Part shown: one piece after another, positions 26,636 through 37,319 of the stretch
How positions within the stretch are numbered: the first letter of the stretch is position 1
Layout of the letters: each line of letters begins with the position of its first letter
Assembly: GCF_019844075.1 (NCBI RefSeq)
Contig: NZ_CP081964.1
Coordinates: 3,534,001 to 3,598,000 of the forward strand
Origin: Curtobacterium sp. TC1
GTDB taxonomy: Bacteria; Actinomycetota; Actinomycetes; Actinomycetales; Microbacteriaceae
Reading direction: 5' to 3'
Length of the DNA stretch: 64,000 nt
The notes under the pieces: model-generated
What the model saw: only the letters and a program-made list of their open reading frames with translations
What the model was told of the DNA's origin: nothing
Databases searched by the model: none
Position numbers and translations under genes: made by a program

Positions 26636-29600
26636 TCACGGAGCCACGTGCTGCGGCACGTGCGCCGCCGTCGGGCCCTCGGCACCTGACAGGATACCGT
26701 TCAGCGCGGTAGTTCCGAAGTTTCCCTGAAGGTCGCCACCTGGTCGAATCGCTTCGTTGGTGACCGCGGAGAATCCCCCCATGAGGTGATTGGTCGTCTG
26801 CCCGATCACTTCGTTAGCACCGGTTGCGAAGGGCGTCATTGCCGCATGAGCATTCGAGCTCGGCGTCCCGAAGTTGCCGGGTACCTTGACGACCGAGCTC
26901 AGCCCCCGGGAGAGGGCACTGCCTCCGTACCCGGTACCAAAACCGGTCCCGAACGCTTGCAAGCCTCCTGCAAAGGACTTGTCTTGGATGTTCGCGTTCG
27001 TCGCGTAGTCCATGGTGTTCGAGGCAGCCTGCTGCGTGCCGGCGCCGAGTGCAGCCTGGCCGCCCTTACCGATGGCAGCGGTGGCAACGCGCTCGGCCGC
27101 GCCGCTGATCCCAGCCGCTCTCGATGCGGCCATGCGACTGGTAACCGATGACGCAATGCGGGTAGCACCTGGCGCGAGCTTTCCAGCGACCCCAGCAACA
27201 CCACCGCCGATGGCGCCGGATACACCACCGATGACCATCTGGCGCCCCACGTCTCCCCAGTTCACTTTTCCGCTGTCGGGACCTTGCTGAATGATCGAGA
27301 TCCCGCCGGCCATGAGCGCACCCGACCCGGCCGCGGCCAACGCCATCACTGCGATGTTCACTCCAGGAACGAACATGAGGGCCACAGCCCCGACGATCAT
27401 CGCGGTCGCCAGGATCGCTTCTTTGTGGTCGGCGATCCACTTGCCGGCGCCAGCGATCGCACCCTGGTTCGCATCCCGGTACGCCTGCAGGTCCTTGTCC
27501 GTCGCCGGCCGCAACCCGAGCGGGTCGACCGCTTGCAACGGATCATTGCCGGCGTATGAGTACGGGTTCCCCGACCACGCCGCACCCAGGATCGGCGCGA
27601 GCGGATCGACCGACAGGAAGCCTCGCGCCGCAGGGTCGTACACACGTGCCCCGAGCCACTCCAACCCGGCGACGGACACCCCGCCCGAGCCGGTCAGCGC
27701 CACCCCCGCGGGCAGGCCGACGTCCGTGACGGCAGCGAGCGCCGCCCACGGATCCGCAGCATCGGTGGCGCGCGCGCTGCGCCACGCGGGCTGCGTAACA
27801 GCATCGCCGATCGCGGTGACACCACCGGGCAAGTCGAGCAGCAACGTGTCGGCGATGCTGATCAGCGACGGCACGACCGCGGCGGAGTCCCACCACGCGG
27901 CGACCCCACCCACCTCGGCGAGTTCACCGAGGGCATCGACCCAGACGTCGAGCCGGGCGGTCTCGACGTACGAGGCGTCGCGGTCGACGACGGCAGCGAG
28001 GTACCCGAGGTCCGACCACGCGTACTCGGTGGTGGATCCGTCAGCGGCGGTCCGTCGGATGCGTCGACCGAGACCGTCGTGGACGTACTCGATACGGCCG
28101 GCTTCGGTGATCGTCGCGACCAGCTGACCGGCAGCGTCGTACTCGTGGCGTGTCTCGGCCCCGCCGACGGTCTCGGCGACGAGCCGCCCACGGTCGTCGT
28201 AGGTCCACGTCGAGTCCCCGGCGCGGACGAGCTGGCCGGCGGCGTCGTACTCGTACGACACCGTTCCGGACGGTCCGTCGATCGCGGTGATCCGCGCGTC
28301 GGCATCGCGCTCGATGCGCGTGGTGGTGGCACTGTCGAGCGTCGTCGAGGTGTGCGCGACGAGTGCGCCACCCTCGTACGACCACGACTGCACCAGGTCG
28401 CCGGTGGCCGCCTGGACGATCCGACCCGAGGCGTCGTACGAGAACGTGCCGGCAGGGGCGCCGTCCCGTTCCACCCCGACGACGCGGCCGACGACATCGC
28501 GACGGTAGGTGGTCCGGGTGCCGTTCGGGTCGACCCGAGCCGTGCGGTTGCCGTCGGCGTCGTACTCCCACGCGACGGACCGGTCGCCTCGGGCACGGCG
28601 GACGAGCAGGCCACGGCGGTCGTGCTGGAGCTCGTGCTCGATCGTCCGACCGGCACCACGGGTGTGGTCCGACACGACGACAGTTCGGTTGACGGCGTCG
28701 CGGGTGATCTCCGACTGCACCGCACCGTCGACGATCACGGCTCGCTGTCGGCCAGCCGCGTCGTGTGTCCACTCCGTCGTGCGGCCGTCGGGATCCGTCT
28801 GGCTGATCTGGCGCCCGGCGGGGTCGTAGGCCGCGGTGGTGGTGCGGCCGAGCGGGTCGGTGACGGCGATCAGACGGTCGGCGGCGTCGTACTCGCGTCG
28901 AGTGGTCCCGCCGGCAGGGTCGGTGATCGTCACCAGCCTTCCCCGGTCGTCGTACTCGAACGAGGTGACCCCGTCGAGACCGTTGACGACCTGGATCAGC
29001 TGCCCGGCTGCGTCGTAGCGGAACCGACGACGGCCGAAGCGTGCGTCCTGACTGGAGACGAGCCTCCCGGCCTGGTCGTACCGGAACCGCGCGGTGCCGG
29101 AACCCGGAGTCGTCTGCGTGACCACGCGTCCGACGGCGTCGTACGTGACCTGCTCGACCTCGCCGGTGGGCAGGGTGCGGGCTACGACGCGGGAGTCCGC
29201 GTCGTAGGTGAGCGTCGTCCTCGCCCCCGCGGCGTCGGTTGCCGCGGCGGGACGACCGCAGGCGTCGTACTCGTAGGTCGAGCGCGCTCCCGAGGGGGCG
29301 ACCAACGCCACGACACGGCCGGCGAGGTCGCGCTCGAGTCGGGTCAGGCCGCCTTCGCCGTCGACGAGTTCGACGGGGCGACCGGCAGCGTCGTAGGTGA
29401 TGAGTTCGGAACCGGTCTCGTCAGACGTGGACTCGACGGGTCGGCCGCACTCATCGAACCGGACGGTCGCGGTGTCGAAGGCGTCGCGCAGGGTCGCGAC
29501 GCCCGTCGCGACGTCGTCCGAGAACTCCTGACGGACGCCCGTCGGGTCGACGGTCGCCGTCAGCTCGCCGACGACGTCGTACTCGCGACGCCAGGTCGCG

Positions 29601-32023
29601 CCGGCGGGGTCGGTGACGGCCTGGAGGCGCGACAAGGCGTCGTGCGCGAACGTCCAGACCGCGCCGCCCGGCAATGCGAGCTCCGCCAGGTTCCCCTGGT
29701 CGTCGAACGTCCGCGAGACACGCCGACCCAGCGGGTCGGTGGTCGTCGCGAGCTCGCCGTTCGGGGCGTAGTCGAACGTGGTGCGTGCTCCGAGTGGATC
29801 CACGACCGCTGCGATGCGTGAGCCGGCGCCGTACTCGAAGCGCCAGACGGCGCCGTCGGCGTCCCGCCGTTCGACGAGGAGCCCCGCTGCGTCGTAGCGG
29901 TACTCGCTCCGGGCGCCGGACGGGCTGACAGCGGCGACCGGGCGACCGGCGGCGTCGCGCTCGATCCGAGCGGTGGCGCCGACGGCGTTCGTGGTCGCGA
30001 CGAGCTCGCCGAACGTGTCGTGGTCGAAGGTCAGGACCACGCCGGTCGGGTCGACGACGTGGGTGAGCACGCCGTCTCGCCAGGTCAGCTCAGTCCGGCC
30101 GCCGACCGGGTCGGTGATCACCGACGGGTCGCGGTCGTCGCCCACGTACTCGTAGGAGACGACGGCGCCGGCCTCGGTGACGACGGTCGTGACGCGGTCC
30201 TGCTCGTCGTACCCGTAGGTCAGGTCACCGCCGGACGGCGTGACGGTGCGGGTCTTCCGGCCGCGGTCGTCGTACGCGTGCACGGTGACGGACCCGTCGC
30301 GCTCGGTCGCCGACACCAGGTTGCCGTGCCGGTCGTAGCTCATCGACTGGCGGCGGTCGTCGGAGTCGATGACCCCGACGAGACGCCCCTTGGCGTCGGC
30401 GATGTAGGAGTTCGACCGCGAGCCGTCGTGGTCCGACACCACCGTGACACGACCGGGCAGGTAGGCGAAGCGCACGGTGCGGCCGTGCGGGCTGACCTGC
30501 TCGACGACGCGGCGCTGGTCGTCGTAGGTGTTGTCGACCTCGACGACACCGGCCGCGCTCGTGACCGTCATGATCAGGTCGTCGTCGTTCCAGCCGTAGG
30601 TCCGGGTGCCGACGGCATCGGTCACCGTGACGAGGCGGCCCCGGTCGTCGTACCCGTACTCGACCCGGCGGCCGTCGGACGCGCGGAGCACCGCGACCCG
30701 GCCGTCGACGTGGTCGACGTCGATCGAGCGGCCTCGCTCGTGCACCAGGCGGACGACGACGTCGTCGCTGTTCCGTTCGATGCGGACCGCTGTGCCGGCT
30801 CCGCCGCGCTGTCCGAGCCACTGCCCCGACGGCGAGAAGTCGATGCGCTCGCCCTGGTTGTCGCGGACGACGAGCCGGTCGCCCTCGACCGCGAGCCAGC
30901 GGTTCTCGCCGACTCCGCGCGCCCAGCCCTCGCCGTCGCGCAGGAACCGGACCTGGCGGCCGTCAGCACCGACGAACGACGCGCCCTCGTCGTCGATGAG
31001 CAGCCGGGTCTCGAGGATCGACGCCCACCCCGGACCGAAGAGCCCGACGTGCTGGTCGAGGGAGTTGTACATGCGGGTGATCTGCAGCGCCGCGGATGCA
31101 CCGGTGAACCCGAGGTCGAGCTCCGGTTCGAGGAAGTTGCCCGTCGTGGTGTTGACCGGGTCCATCGAGTACCCGGTGGTCGGCTGGGCGCCGTAGGCCG
31201 ATGGCGGATCGAACTGCAGGTCGGTGCGGGACTGCGAGACGCCGGCGGCCGTCAGGGCCGCGGCGAGCGCGGCATCCGAGACGGTGGAGACGGCGCCTTC
31301 GCCGCCGGCTGCCGCGAACGCGTCGGCGATGGTGTTCGCCCACGTGACGTCCTGGCCGTTGGCGGTGCTCCACTGCTCGAAGGCGTTCACGAGGCTCGTC
31401 GCGTCGATGTGCCCCCAGGAGCACTTCGACGCGAAGTCGGCGAGCTTGCCGCGCAGGCCAGCCGGCTTGCCGTCGAGCGACTGGTTCAGTGTCGACGACC
31501 CGGTGGCGAACGAGCGGAGGTCGGCGGGCTTGGCGGACGACGTCCCACCGCCACCCCCGCCACCGGACCCGGGGTTCGGCGTCTGGCGCGGAGTGCTCGG
31601 TCCGGTCGCCTGGTCGAAGGTCGGTGCGTCCTCGTGGTGGACGGTGGGCGGCACGGGAGCCCCGGCGACCTTGTCGTGCACCCACTCGAAGAAGTTCCGG
31701 TCGCCGTACTCCGCTTCCCAGTCGCGGGCTTCCTTGCGACGAGCGTTCTCCCGCTCGGCGGCGGCCTGCATCTTGTCGACCCACCCCGCGACGGTGCGGA
31801 GGTTCGCGGCGATCGTCGAACCGTCGGACGCTGCCGTCGACGCGTTCTGCGCGAAGAGCTCGGAGAAGTGCCCGCGGAACTCCTGCGACGCGGTGGTGAC
31901 GTAGGACTGCCGTGAGCCGGCCTGTCCCTCGATCGACTCGGCCGCGCCGTTCAGTGCCGAGCTGAGTGCGTCGGCCGTAGCGTTGTCGAACTCGACCGGA
32001 TCGTTGCCGTGCAGGTCAGCCAT
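26636..32023 (-). CDS. Rhs/YD-repeat polymorphic toxin-like protein, predicted T7SS substrate
   Basis: A 1795-aa protein. Residues 1-~120 are helical and Ala/Glu-rich like WXG100-related export domains, without a Sec signal. A Gly/Pro linker follows, then a DUF6531-type segment ([20 protein letters not shown], ~270-350), then more than 1000 residues of YD repeats (YDAAGRL, YDDRGR...) forming the encapsulating Rhs shell. The shell closes with [13 protein letters not shown]...[10 protein letters not shown] and DPLGL. The last ~290 residues are the variable tip: a hydrophobic pair of helices ([20 protein letters not shown]), Gly/Ala/Ser-rich stretches and a C-terminus without any nuclease, deaminase or ADP-ribosyltransferase motif I know. 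Start ATG 32023 is 115 bp after the WXG100 gene. Confidence 0.9.
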   Translation of the reverse strand: MADLHGNDPVEFDNATADALSSALNGAAESIEGQAGSRQSYVTTASQEFRGHFSELFAQNASTAASDGSTIAANLRTVAGWVDKMQAAAERENARRKEARDWEAEYGDRNFFEWVHDKVAGAPVPPTVHHEDAPTFDQATGPSTPRQTPNPGSGGGGGGGTSSAKPADLRSFATGSSTLNQSLDGKPAGLRGKLADFASKCSWGHIDATSLVNAFEQWSTANGQDVTWANTIADAFAAAGGEGAVSTVSDAALAAALTAAGVSQSRTDLQFDPPSAYGAQPTTGYSMDPVNTTTGNFLEPELDLGFTGASAALQITRMYNSLDQHVGLFGPGWASILETRLLIDDEGASFVGADGRQVRFLRDGEGWARGVGENRWLAVEGDRLVVRDNQGERIDFSPSGQWLGQRGGAGTAVRIERNSDDVVVRLVHERGRSIDVDHVDGRVAVLRASDGRRVEYGYDDRGRLVTVTDAVGTRTYGWNDDDLIMTVTSAAGVVEVDNTYDDQRRVVEQVSPHGRTVRFAYLPGRVTVVSDHDGSRSNSYIADAKGRLVGVIDSDDRRQSMSYDRHGNLVSATERDGSVTVHAYDDRGRKTRTVTPSGGDLTYGYDEQDRVTTVVTEAGAVVSYEYVGDDRDPSVITDPVGGRTELTWRDGVLTHVVDPTGVVLTFDHDTFGELVATTNAVGATARIERDAAGRPVAAVSPSGARSEYRYDAAGLLVERRDADGAVWRFEYGAGSRIAAVVDPLGARTTFDYAPNGELATTTDPLGRRVSRTFDDQGNLAELALPGGAVWTFAHDALSRLQAVTDPAGATWRREYDVVGELTATVDPTGVRQEFSDDVATGVATLRDAFDTATVRFDECGRPVESTSDETGSELITYDAAGRPVELVDGEGGLTRLERDLAGRVVALVAPSGARSTYEYDACGRPAAATDAAGARTTLTYDADSRVVARTLPTGEVEQVTYDAVGRVVTQTTPGSGTARFRYDQAGRLVSSQDARFGRRRFRYDAAGQLIQVVNGLDGVTSFEYDDRGRLVTITDPAGGTTRREYDAADRLIAVTDPLGRTTTAAYDPAGRQISQTDPDGRTTEWTHDAAGRQRAVIVDGAVQSEITRDAVNRTVVVSDHTRGAGRTIEHELQHDRRGLLVRRARGDRSVAWEYDADGNRTARVDPNGTRTTYRRDVVGRVVGVERDGAPAGTFSYDASGRIVQAATGDLVQSWSYEGGALVAHTSTTLDSATTTRIERDADARITAIDGPSGTVSYEYDAAGQLVRAGDSTWTYDDRGRLVAETVGGAETRHEYDAAGQLVATITEAGRIEYVHDGLGRRIRRTAADGSTTEYAWSDLGYLAAVVDRDASYVETARLDVWVDALGELAEVGGVAAWWDSAAVVPSLISIADTLLLDLPGGVTAIGDAVTQPAWRSARATDAADPWAALAAVTDVGLPAGVALTGSGGVSVAGLEWLGARVYDPAARGFLSVDPLAPILGAAWSGNPYSYAGNDPLQAVDPLGLRPATDKDLQAYRDANQGAIAGAGKWIADHKEAILATAMIVGAVALMFVPGVNIAVMALAAAGSGALMAGGISIIQQGPDSGKVNWGDVGRQMVIGGVSGAIGGGVAGVAGKLAPGATRIASSVTSRMAASRAAGISGAAERVATAAIGKGGQAALGAGTQQAASNTMDYATNANIQDKSFAGGLQAFGTGFGTGYGGSALSRGLSSVVKVPGNFGTPSSNAHAAMTPFATGANEVIGQTTNHLMGGFSAVTNEAIRPGGDLQGNFGTTALNGILSGAEGPTAAHVPQHVAP

Positions 32024-32038
32024 GGTTCTTCCCCCGAA

Positions 32039-32065
32039 GTCGTACTGGTCGTACTGGTCGTGCTG
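32039..32065. repeat. Three 9-bp tandem repeats before rhs
   Basis: GTCGTACTG occurs twice and GTCGTGCTG once, head to tail, directly upstream of the rhs start. It may be a phase-variable or simply unstable spacer; it lies outside any gene. Confidence 0.5.
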
Positions 32066-32090
32066 GTCACGCGGCCCCACCGACCGCGAA

Positions 32091-32124
32091 CGCCCGGACC
32101 GCCGCGAGCGCGACGGTCCGGGCG
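32091..32124 (-). terminator. Attenuator-like hairpin between the WXG100 gene and rhs
   Basis: An 11-bp perfect inverted repeat (32091-32101 with 32114-32124) sits in the 115-bp spacer. It probably ends part of the transcripts, so the small WXG100 protein is made in excess over the giant Rhs protein. Confidence 0.55.
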
Positions 32125-32138
32125 GAACGAGTGGCTGC

Positions 32139-32420
32139 TTACGCGCCGCCACCCGCGGTGAAGATGTCCTGCGAGATCTTGTCGAGCTGCGTGCGGAGCT
32201 GCTCGAGCTCGGTCTTCGCCTTGTCGAGGGCGGCCTTGGTTTCCGGCCAGGTCGACCCACGGAACGTCGCCGCGAGCGGGCCGTCCCAGACGTTCGAGTC
32301 GGACAGGATCCGGCCCTGGGCGTCGAGCTGCGAGATCTGGTCGGTGAAACCACCGTTGATGATCGACTGGACCTGACGGATGGCGGTCTTGGCCTGCTCG
32401 GTCGAAAGGACACGCGACAT
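32139..32420 (-). CDS. WXG100 family (EsxA-like) protein
   Basis: A 93-aa helix-turn-helix hairpin protein typical of T7SS substrates and chaperones. The turn between the helices carries W-D-G (SNVWDGPLA, ~residues 44-46), the WXG signature, with the second helix [21 protein letters not shown]. It has no signal peptide and the short length is right for the family. AGAGG precedes ATG 32420. Upstream of rhs, it likely dimerises with, or helps export, the WXG-like N-terminus of the Rhs protein through the EssC-like ATPase. Confidence 0.9.
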   Translation of the reverse strand: MSRVLSTEQAKTAIRQVQSIINGGFTDQISQLDAQGRILSDSNVWDGPLAATFRGSTWPETKAALDKAKTELEQLRTQLDKISQDIFTAGGGA

Positions 32421-32513
32421 GATGAACCTCTTTCATTCGTAGCTGCACCCCCGCGCAGTGGAATCCCCCCGGAGGCTCTGACGGGACCCACCATACCCAC
32501 AAACCGGCGCAGA

Positions 32514-32563
32514 TGTCACCGTTCGTATATCGTGACCGTTCCTTCACAAACGGTCCGTTCACC
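32514..32563 (+). promoter_or_regulatory. Pho-box-like repeats upstream of ppk1
   Basis: Units CGTGACCGTTC (32531) and CTTCACAAACG (32542) are in 11-bp phase. Further heptamers TGTCACC (32514) and GTTCACC (32557) lie nearby but out of phase. The pattern matches the better boxes at phoU and pstS, so RegX3 control of polyphosphate kinase is plausible. The spacer 32421-32627 also holds the divergent WXG100 promoter. Confidence 0.55.
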
Positions 32564-32627
32564 GCGGGTTTCCACAGCGTCCACCGGAGCCCCTCCGACC
32601 GTGGTGCCCTGGTGGCAGGATGTGGAC

Positions 32628-34793
32628 ATGGACACCGAACCGCAGCTCGACGGCGAATCCGTCGCACCCGACCTCGACGACTTCGACGAGGTCGTCGAGA
32701 TCGAGCACGAGTCGCTGCCGTCGGACCGCTACTTCGACCGTGAGCTCAGCTGGTTGCGCTTCAACCAGCGGGTGCTCGAACTGGGCGAGGACCGCACGCA
32801 GCCCCTGCTCGAGCGTGCGAACTTCCTGGCGATCTTCGCGTCCAACCTCGACGAGTTCTTCATGGTCCGGGTGGCCGGCCTGAAGCGCCGCATCGACACC
32901 GGCATCGCCGTCCCGACCAACGTCGGCCGTGCACCGAGCGACGTCCTGCGCGACATCGCGAAGAAGGCCCACGAACTGCAGGACCGCCACGCCCAGGCGT
33001 TCATCGGCTCGCTCAAGCCCGACCTCGACGCCGCCGGCATCCACATCGAGCACTGGTCCGACCTGGACGAGGCCGACCGGCTGCGGATGCGCGAGTACTT
33101 CAACGAGCAGATCTTCCCGGTCCTCATGCCCCTGGCGGTCGACCCGGCGCACCCGTTCCCCTACATCTCCGGACTCTCGCTCAACCTGGCGGTCCGGGTC
33201 CGCAACCCGAAGTCACAGCGGCAGGAGTTCGCGCGCCTGAAGGTGCCGCAGAACTTCTCCCGCTTCATCAAGCTGCCGGACGACAACTCCGGGCGGATGC
33301 GGTTCATCCCCCTCGAAGACCTCATCGCGAACCACCTCGACGACCTGTTCCCGGGGATGGAGGTGCTCGAGCACCACGTGTTCCGGGTCACCCGCAACGA
33401 GGACGTCGAGATCGAGGAGGACGAGGCCGAGAACCTCATCCAGGCCCTCGAGCGCGAACTGCTGCGTCGCCGGTTCGGTCCGCCCATCCGCCTCGAGATC
33501 ACCGAGGACATGGACCCGGTGACCCTCGACCTGCTCGTGCGCGAGCTCGACATCACCGAGCAGGAGGTCTTCCGGCTGCCGTCGCCCCTCGACCTCGGCG
33601 GCCTGTTCGAGATCTCGAAGATCAACCGTCCGGACCTGCACTACCCGAAGCACGTGCCGACGACCCCGGTGCAGTTCCAGCCGGGCGAACCGAACACGAA
33701 GCCCGACCTGTTCCGCGCCATCAAGGCGAACGACGTCCTCGTGCACCACCCGTACGAGTCCTTCGCGACGAGCGTGCAGGCGTTCCTCGAGCAGGCCGCG
33801 GCCGACCCGCACGTGCTCGCCATCAAGCAGACGCTGTACCGCACCTCTGGTGACAGCCCCATCGTCGAGGCCCTGATCGACGCCGCCGCCGCGGGCAAGC
33901 AGGTCCTGGCGCTCGTCGAGATCAAGGCGCGCTTCGACGAGCAGAACAACATCACGTGGGCCCGCAAGCTCGAGAAGGCCGGCGTGCACGTCGTCTACGG
34001 CCTGGTCGGGCTGAAGACGCACTCGAAGCTCGTGCTCGTCATCCGGCAAGAGGGCGGCACGCTCAAGCACTACAGCCACATCGGCACGGGCAACTACAAC
34101 CCGAAGACCTCGCGCATCTACGAGGACATGGGCCTGTTCACCGCGGACGACACCGTGGGCAAGGACCTGACGCGCCTGTTCAACGAGCTGTCCGGCTACG
34201 CGATCGAGAAGAAGTTCAAGCGGCTGCTCGTCGCACCGCTGCACCTGCGCAAGGGGCTGCTCAAGCGCATCCAGACCGAGGCGGACAACGCGCGCGCCGG
34301 CAAGCCGTCCGGCATCCGGATCAAGGTCAACTCGATGGTCGACGAGCAGATCATCGACGCCCTCTACCTGGCCAGCCAGGCCGGTGTGCCGGTCGACGTC
34401 TGGGTGCGCGGCATCTGCTCGCTCAAGCCGGGGATGGAAGGGGTGAGCGACACCATCCGGGTGCGGAGCATCGTCGGCCGGTACCTCGAGCACTCCCGCG
34501 CGTTCGCGTTCCACAACGAGGGCGACCCGGCCGTGTTCATCGGCAGCGCCGACATGATGCACCGCAACCTCGACCGCCGGGTCGAGGCCCTCGTGCGGTT
34601 GACGGCGCCGGACCACATCAACGAGGTGCTCGAGATGTTCGACCTGGCGATGGCCGACACCGCGAGCTCGTGGCACCTCGAGTCCGACGGCGAGTGGACG
34701 CGGCACTCGACCGACGATGACGGTCGTCCGCTCGAAGACGTGCAGAATGTGACCATGCGGAAGATCTCGGCTCGGAAGCGCTCCACTCGGTGA
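32628..34793 (+). CDS. ppk1: Polyphosphate kinase 1
   Basis: A 721-aa enzyme that polymerises the gamma-phosphate of ATP into polyphosphate at the membrane. Four-domain PPK1 architecture is clear: N domain with [15 protein letters not shown] and [13 protein letters not shown]; catalytic C domains with the autophosphorylated His in [11 protein letters not shown] (~residue 464) and the second His in [20 protein letters not shown] (~629). The start ATG 32628 leaves a ~40-aa acidic leader. It overlaps mutT1 by 4 bp. Pho boxes upstream suggest phosphate control. Confidence 0.96.
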   Translation: MDTEPQLDGESVAPDLDDFDEVVEIEHESLPSDRYFDRELSWLRFNQRVLELGEDRTQPLLERANFLAIFASNLDEFFMVRVAGLKRRIDTGIAVPTNVGRAPSDVLRDIAKKAHELQDRHAQAFIGSLKPDLDAAGIHIEHWSDLDEADRLRMREYFNEQIFPVLMPLAVDPAHPFPYISGLSLNLAVRVRNPKSQRQEFARLKVPQNFSRFIKLPDDNSGRMRFIPLEDLIANHLDDLFPGMEVLEHHVFRVTRNEDVEIEEDEAENLIQALERELLRRRFGPPIRLEITEDMDPVTLDLLVRELDITEQEVFRLPSPLDLGGLFEISKINRPDLHYPKHVPTTPVQFQPGEPNTKPDLFRAIKANDVLVHHPYESFATSVQAFLEQAAADPHVLAIKQTLYRTSGDSPIVEALIDAAAAGKQVLALVEIKARFDEQNNITWARKLEKAGVHVVYGLVGLKTHSKLVLVIRQEGGTLKHYSHIGTGNYNPKTSRIYEDMGLFTADDTVGKDLTRLFNELSGYAIEKKFKRLLVAPLHLRKGLLKRIQTEADNARAGKPSGIRIKVNSMVDEQIIDALYLASQAGVPVDVWVRGICSLKPGMEGVSDTIRVRSIVGRYLEHSRAFAFHNEGDPAVFIGSADMMHRNLDRRVEALVRLTAPDHINEVLEMFDLAMADTASSWHLESDGEWTRHSTDDDGRPLEDVQNVTMRKISARKRSTR

Positions 34794-35737
34794 GCGGCGG
34801 TCCCTCGGGCCCCGTCCTCGCCGCCGGCGCAGTCGTCTGGCGCGAACAGGACGGCACGCCCCTCGTGCTGCTCATCCACCGCGACCACCACAAGGACGTC
34901 TCCCTGCCCAAGGGCAAGGTCGATCCGGGTGAGGCCGTCCCGACGACCGCCGTACGCGAGATCGACGAGGAGACGGGCTACCGCGTGCACCTCGGCGCCC
35001 CGCTCGGCACCGCCGAGTACGTGCTGCCGAACGGCCGCGACAAGGTCGTGCACTACTGGGCCGCGCGCGTCTCGGCGAAGGAGTACGCCCGTGCCGGCGA
35101 CTTCACCCCGAACCACGAGGTCGCCGCACTCGAGTGGGTCACGATCGACGACGCCCGCAACCGCCTGACGTACGAGCGCGACGTGGCGATCCTCGACCGG
35201 TTCGCCGAGCGCGCCGCCGCGGGCCACCACCGCACGTTCGCCCTGATCGCGCTGCGGCACGCGAAGACCGTGCCCGGCTCCGACTGGAACGGCCCGGACG
35301 CCACCCGTCCGCTCCTGCCCGTCGGCCGCTCGCAGGCGAAGGCCGCGGCGTCGCCGGTCGCCGCGTTCGGTCCGAAGAAGATCGTGAGCAGCACGGCAGC
35401 ACGGTGCCTCGCCACCGTCGAACCGCTGTCGGCCACCACGAAGCTCGGGGTCTCGAGCAGCTCCGACATCAGCCAGGACGCCCACGACCGCGGCGCCGCC
35501 GACGTCAAGGGCGTCGTCCGTCGACGGCTCGACAAGGGCAAGACCGCGGTGCTGTGCTCGCACGGGCCGGTGCTGCCGGACATCATCGCGCGGATCGCCA
35601 CCGCGACCGCCGACGACTCCGGCCGGTTCGACCTGCGCCGTGCCGCGATGCTGTCGGTCGGCGACTTCTCGGTGATGCACATCGCCGGTGAGACCCTCGT
35701 CGCCGTCGAGACCCACCGCAACACGATCCCGGCGTAG
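34790..35737 (+). CDS. mutT1: Nudix hydrolase/histidine phosphatase fusion (MutT1-like)
   Basis: A 315-aa two-domain protein as in actinobacterial MutT1. The N-terminal Nudix domain has a complete Nudix box ([22 protein letters not shown]). The C-terminal domain is a histidine phosphatase starting [12 protein letters not shown] (RHG-like RHA) with a later [10 protein letters not shown]. MutT1 proteins hydrolyse 8-oxo-dGTP or diadenosine polyphosphates. GTG 34790 overlaps the ppk1 stop (GTGA), so it is in the same operon. The Nudix-ppk1 pairing is conserved in actinobacteria. Confidence 0.92.
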   Translation: MSGGPSGPVLAAGAVVWREQDGTPLVLLIHRDHHKDVSLPKGKVDPGEAVPTTAVREIDEETGYRVHLGAPLGTAEYVLPNGRDKVVHYWAARVSAKEYARAGDFTPNHEVAALEWVTIDDARNRLTYERDVAILDRFAERAAAGHHRTFALIALRHAKTVPGSDWNGPDATRPLLPVGRSQAKAAASPVAAFGPKKIVSSTAARCLATVEPLSATTKLGVSSSSDISQDAHDRGAADVKGVVRRRLDKGKTAVLCSHGPVLPDIIARIATATADDSGRFDLRRAAMLSVGDFSVMHIAGETLVAVETHRNTIPA

Positions 35738-35741
35738 CGAC

Positions 35742-35777
35742 CACACGCTCTGCACCCGGCCGCGCGCCGGGCGTGTG
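35742..35777 (+). terminator. Terminator of the ppk1-mutT1 operon
   Basis: Two nested arms, CACACG/CGTGTG and CCCGGC/GCCGGG around a CGCGC loop, follow 5 bp after the mutT1 stop. Stem interruptions make it weaker than others here. Confidence 0.5.
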
Positions 35778-35917
35778 CCGTGCCCGGGCACGTGATCCGG
35801 GCCTCCCGTCCAGCGCCCTGCAGAACATGCGTCTGCATCTTCCGCGCGCACGCACGACGTCCCGATCCTGCTCCCGGCGCGGCGGCGCCGCACGCCGCCC
35901 CGACCGGGACAACCCCT

Positions 35918-35972
35918 CGTTCACCTTCCGTTCACCAACGCGCGTGATCCCCGTCACCTCGCGTCCCTACAG
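35918..35972 (+). promoter_or_regulatory. Pho boxes and -10 of the pstSCAB promoter
   Basis: GTTCACCTTCC (35918) and GTTCACCAACG (35929) are consecutive 11-bp units, followed in phase by CGCGTGATCCC (35940) and CGTCACCTCGC (35951). TACAGT (35967-35972) is the -10. The units cover the -35 region, as at phosphate-starvation promoters. I see no gene elsewhere in 35778-36042. Confidence 0.8.
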
Positions 35973-36042
35973 TCGCTCTCGGGTCGGCACCGGCCCAGGG
36001 ACCGCAGTGGTCCCACTGCACCCCATCCCCGAAGGGACCCCT

Positions 36043-37146
36043 GTGAACATCAAGCGAATCGGTTCGATCGCAGCAATCGCGATCGCCGGCGCAGTCGTGC
36101 TCTCCTCCTGCGCGGCGAACGAGGACGCGGGCAGCACCGAGTCCTCCTCCAGCAACAGCGACTACTCGAGCCTCTCCGGCACCCTGACCGGCTCCGGCTC
36201 GTCCGCCCAGCAGACCGCGCAGGCCACCTGGGCCGCCGGTTTCCAGGACCAGGCCTCGGGCGTCACGGTCAACTACTCGCCCGACGGTTCGGGCGCCGGT
36301 CGCAAGAACTTCGTCGCGGGGGCCGCGGACTTCGCCGGCTCCGACGCAGCACTGAACGACGAGGAGCTCTCGGGCTCCTTCGACCTGTGCAAGGCCGACA
36401 CCAAGGCCATCGACATCCCGGTCTACATCTCCCCGATCGCGATCGCCTACAAGGTCGACGGCGTCAGCGACCTGACCCTCGACGCGAAGACCATCGCGGG
36501 CATCTTCTCGGGCAAGATCACCAAGTGGAACGACTCGCAGATCGCCGACCTGAACGACGGCGTCGACCTGCCGGACGCGAACATCACGGTCGTCCACCGC
36601 TCCGACGACTCGGGCACCACGCAGAACTTCTCGGAGTACGTCTCCGCGAACGCCGGCGACGTCTGGACCGAAGAGCCGAGCCAGACCTTCCCGTACTCGG
36701 TCGGTGACAGCGCGAAGGGCACCTCCGGTGTCGCCTCCGCGATGGGCAGCGCCACCAACGCGATCACCTACATCGACGACTCCGGCGCGGGCGACCTCGA
36801 CAAGGCGAAGCTGATGGTCGGCGACAAGGCCACCGAGATCTCGGCCGACGGCGCCGCGCAGGTCGTCGCCGACTCGAAGGTCGCCACAGGCCGCGAGGAC
36901 AACGACCTCGCGATCGACATCGACCGCAAGGACACCGCTGACGGCGCCTGGCCGCTCGTCCTCGTCTCCTACGCCATCGCGTGCCAGGAGTACAAGGACT
37001 CCGACAAGGCCGACCTGGTCAAGGGCTTCCTGAGCTACGTCGTCACCGGCGACGCGCAGGACGCCGCGGCGAAGGAGGCCAAGTCGGCCGCCCTGTCGTC
37101 CGACCTGGCCGAGAAGGCCGCTGCCGCGGTCGACTCCATCAAGTAA
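36043..37146 (+). CDS. pstS: Phosphate ABC transporter substrate-binding lipoprotein
   Basis: A 367-aa phosphate-binding protein. The lipobox VLSSC (Cys23) anchors it outside the membrane. Phosphate-contact segments are visible: GSGSSAQQ, DGSGAGRKNFVAG, DFAGSDAAL and HRSDDSGTTQNFSEYV (Arg and Ser/Thr ligands). GTG 36043 follows GAAGGG. It heads pstSCAB behind the Pho boxes. Confidence 0.96.
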   Translation: MNIKRIGSIAAIAIAGAVVLSSCAANEDAGSTESSSSNSDYSSLSGTLTGSGSSAQQTAQATWAAGFQDQASGVTVNYSPDGSGAGRKNFVAGAADFAGSDAALNDEELSGSFDLCKADTKAIDIPVYISPIAIAYKVDGVSDLTLDAKTIAGIFSGKITKWNDSQIADLNDGVDLPDANITVVHRSDDSGTTQNFSEYVSANAGDVWTEEPSQTFPYSVGDSAKGTSGVASAMGSATNAITYIDDSGAGDLDKAKLMVGDKATEISADGAAQVVADSKVATGREDNDLAIDIDRKDTADGAWPLVLVSYAIACQEYKDSDKADLVKGFLSYVVTGDAQDAAAKEAKSAALSSDLAEKAAAAVDSIK

Positions 37147-37157
37147 CACCCCCAAGC

Positions 37158-37197
37158 GCCCGGACGCCGGTCCCACCCACCTGACCGGCGTCCGGGC
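37158..37197 (+). terminator. Hairpin between pstS and pstC
   Basis: A 15-bp perfect inverted repeat (37158-37172 with 37183-37197) follows 11 bp after pstS. It probably acts as a partial terminator or mRNA stabiliser that makes PstS more abundant than the membrane subunits, as often seen for binding-protein genes. Confidence 0.75.
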
Positions 37198-37319
37198 CCT
37201 TGCCCGTCGCGACGCGAGCAGCCCGGCCCGACAGCCAGCGCCCGTCCGACCGGCACCTCCGCACCACGTACGTCCCCCGAACCCGTCGCCTCCCCCGGCG
37301 TACCTCCGACAGGAGCCCC

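Noticed and set aside
28079..29821. A 580-codon plus-strand frame opposite the Rhs shell
   Set aside because: It is a periodic antisense image of the YD repeats (VV, RG and GDG-rich) with no start signals.
32514..32524. TGTCACC at 32514 as part of a phased Pho box
   Set aside because: It is 17 bp, not 11 or 22, from the next unit, so I count it only as a nearby single heptamer.
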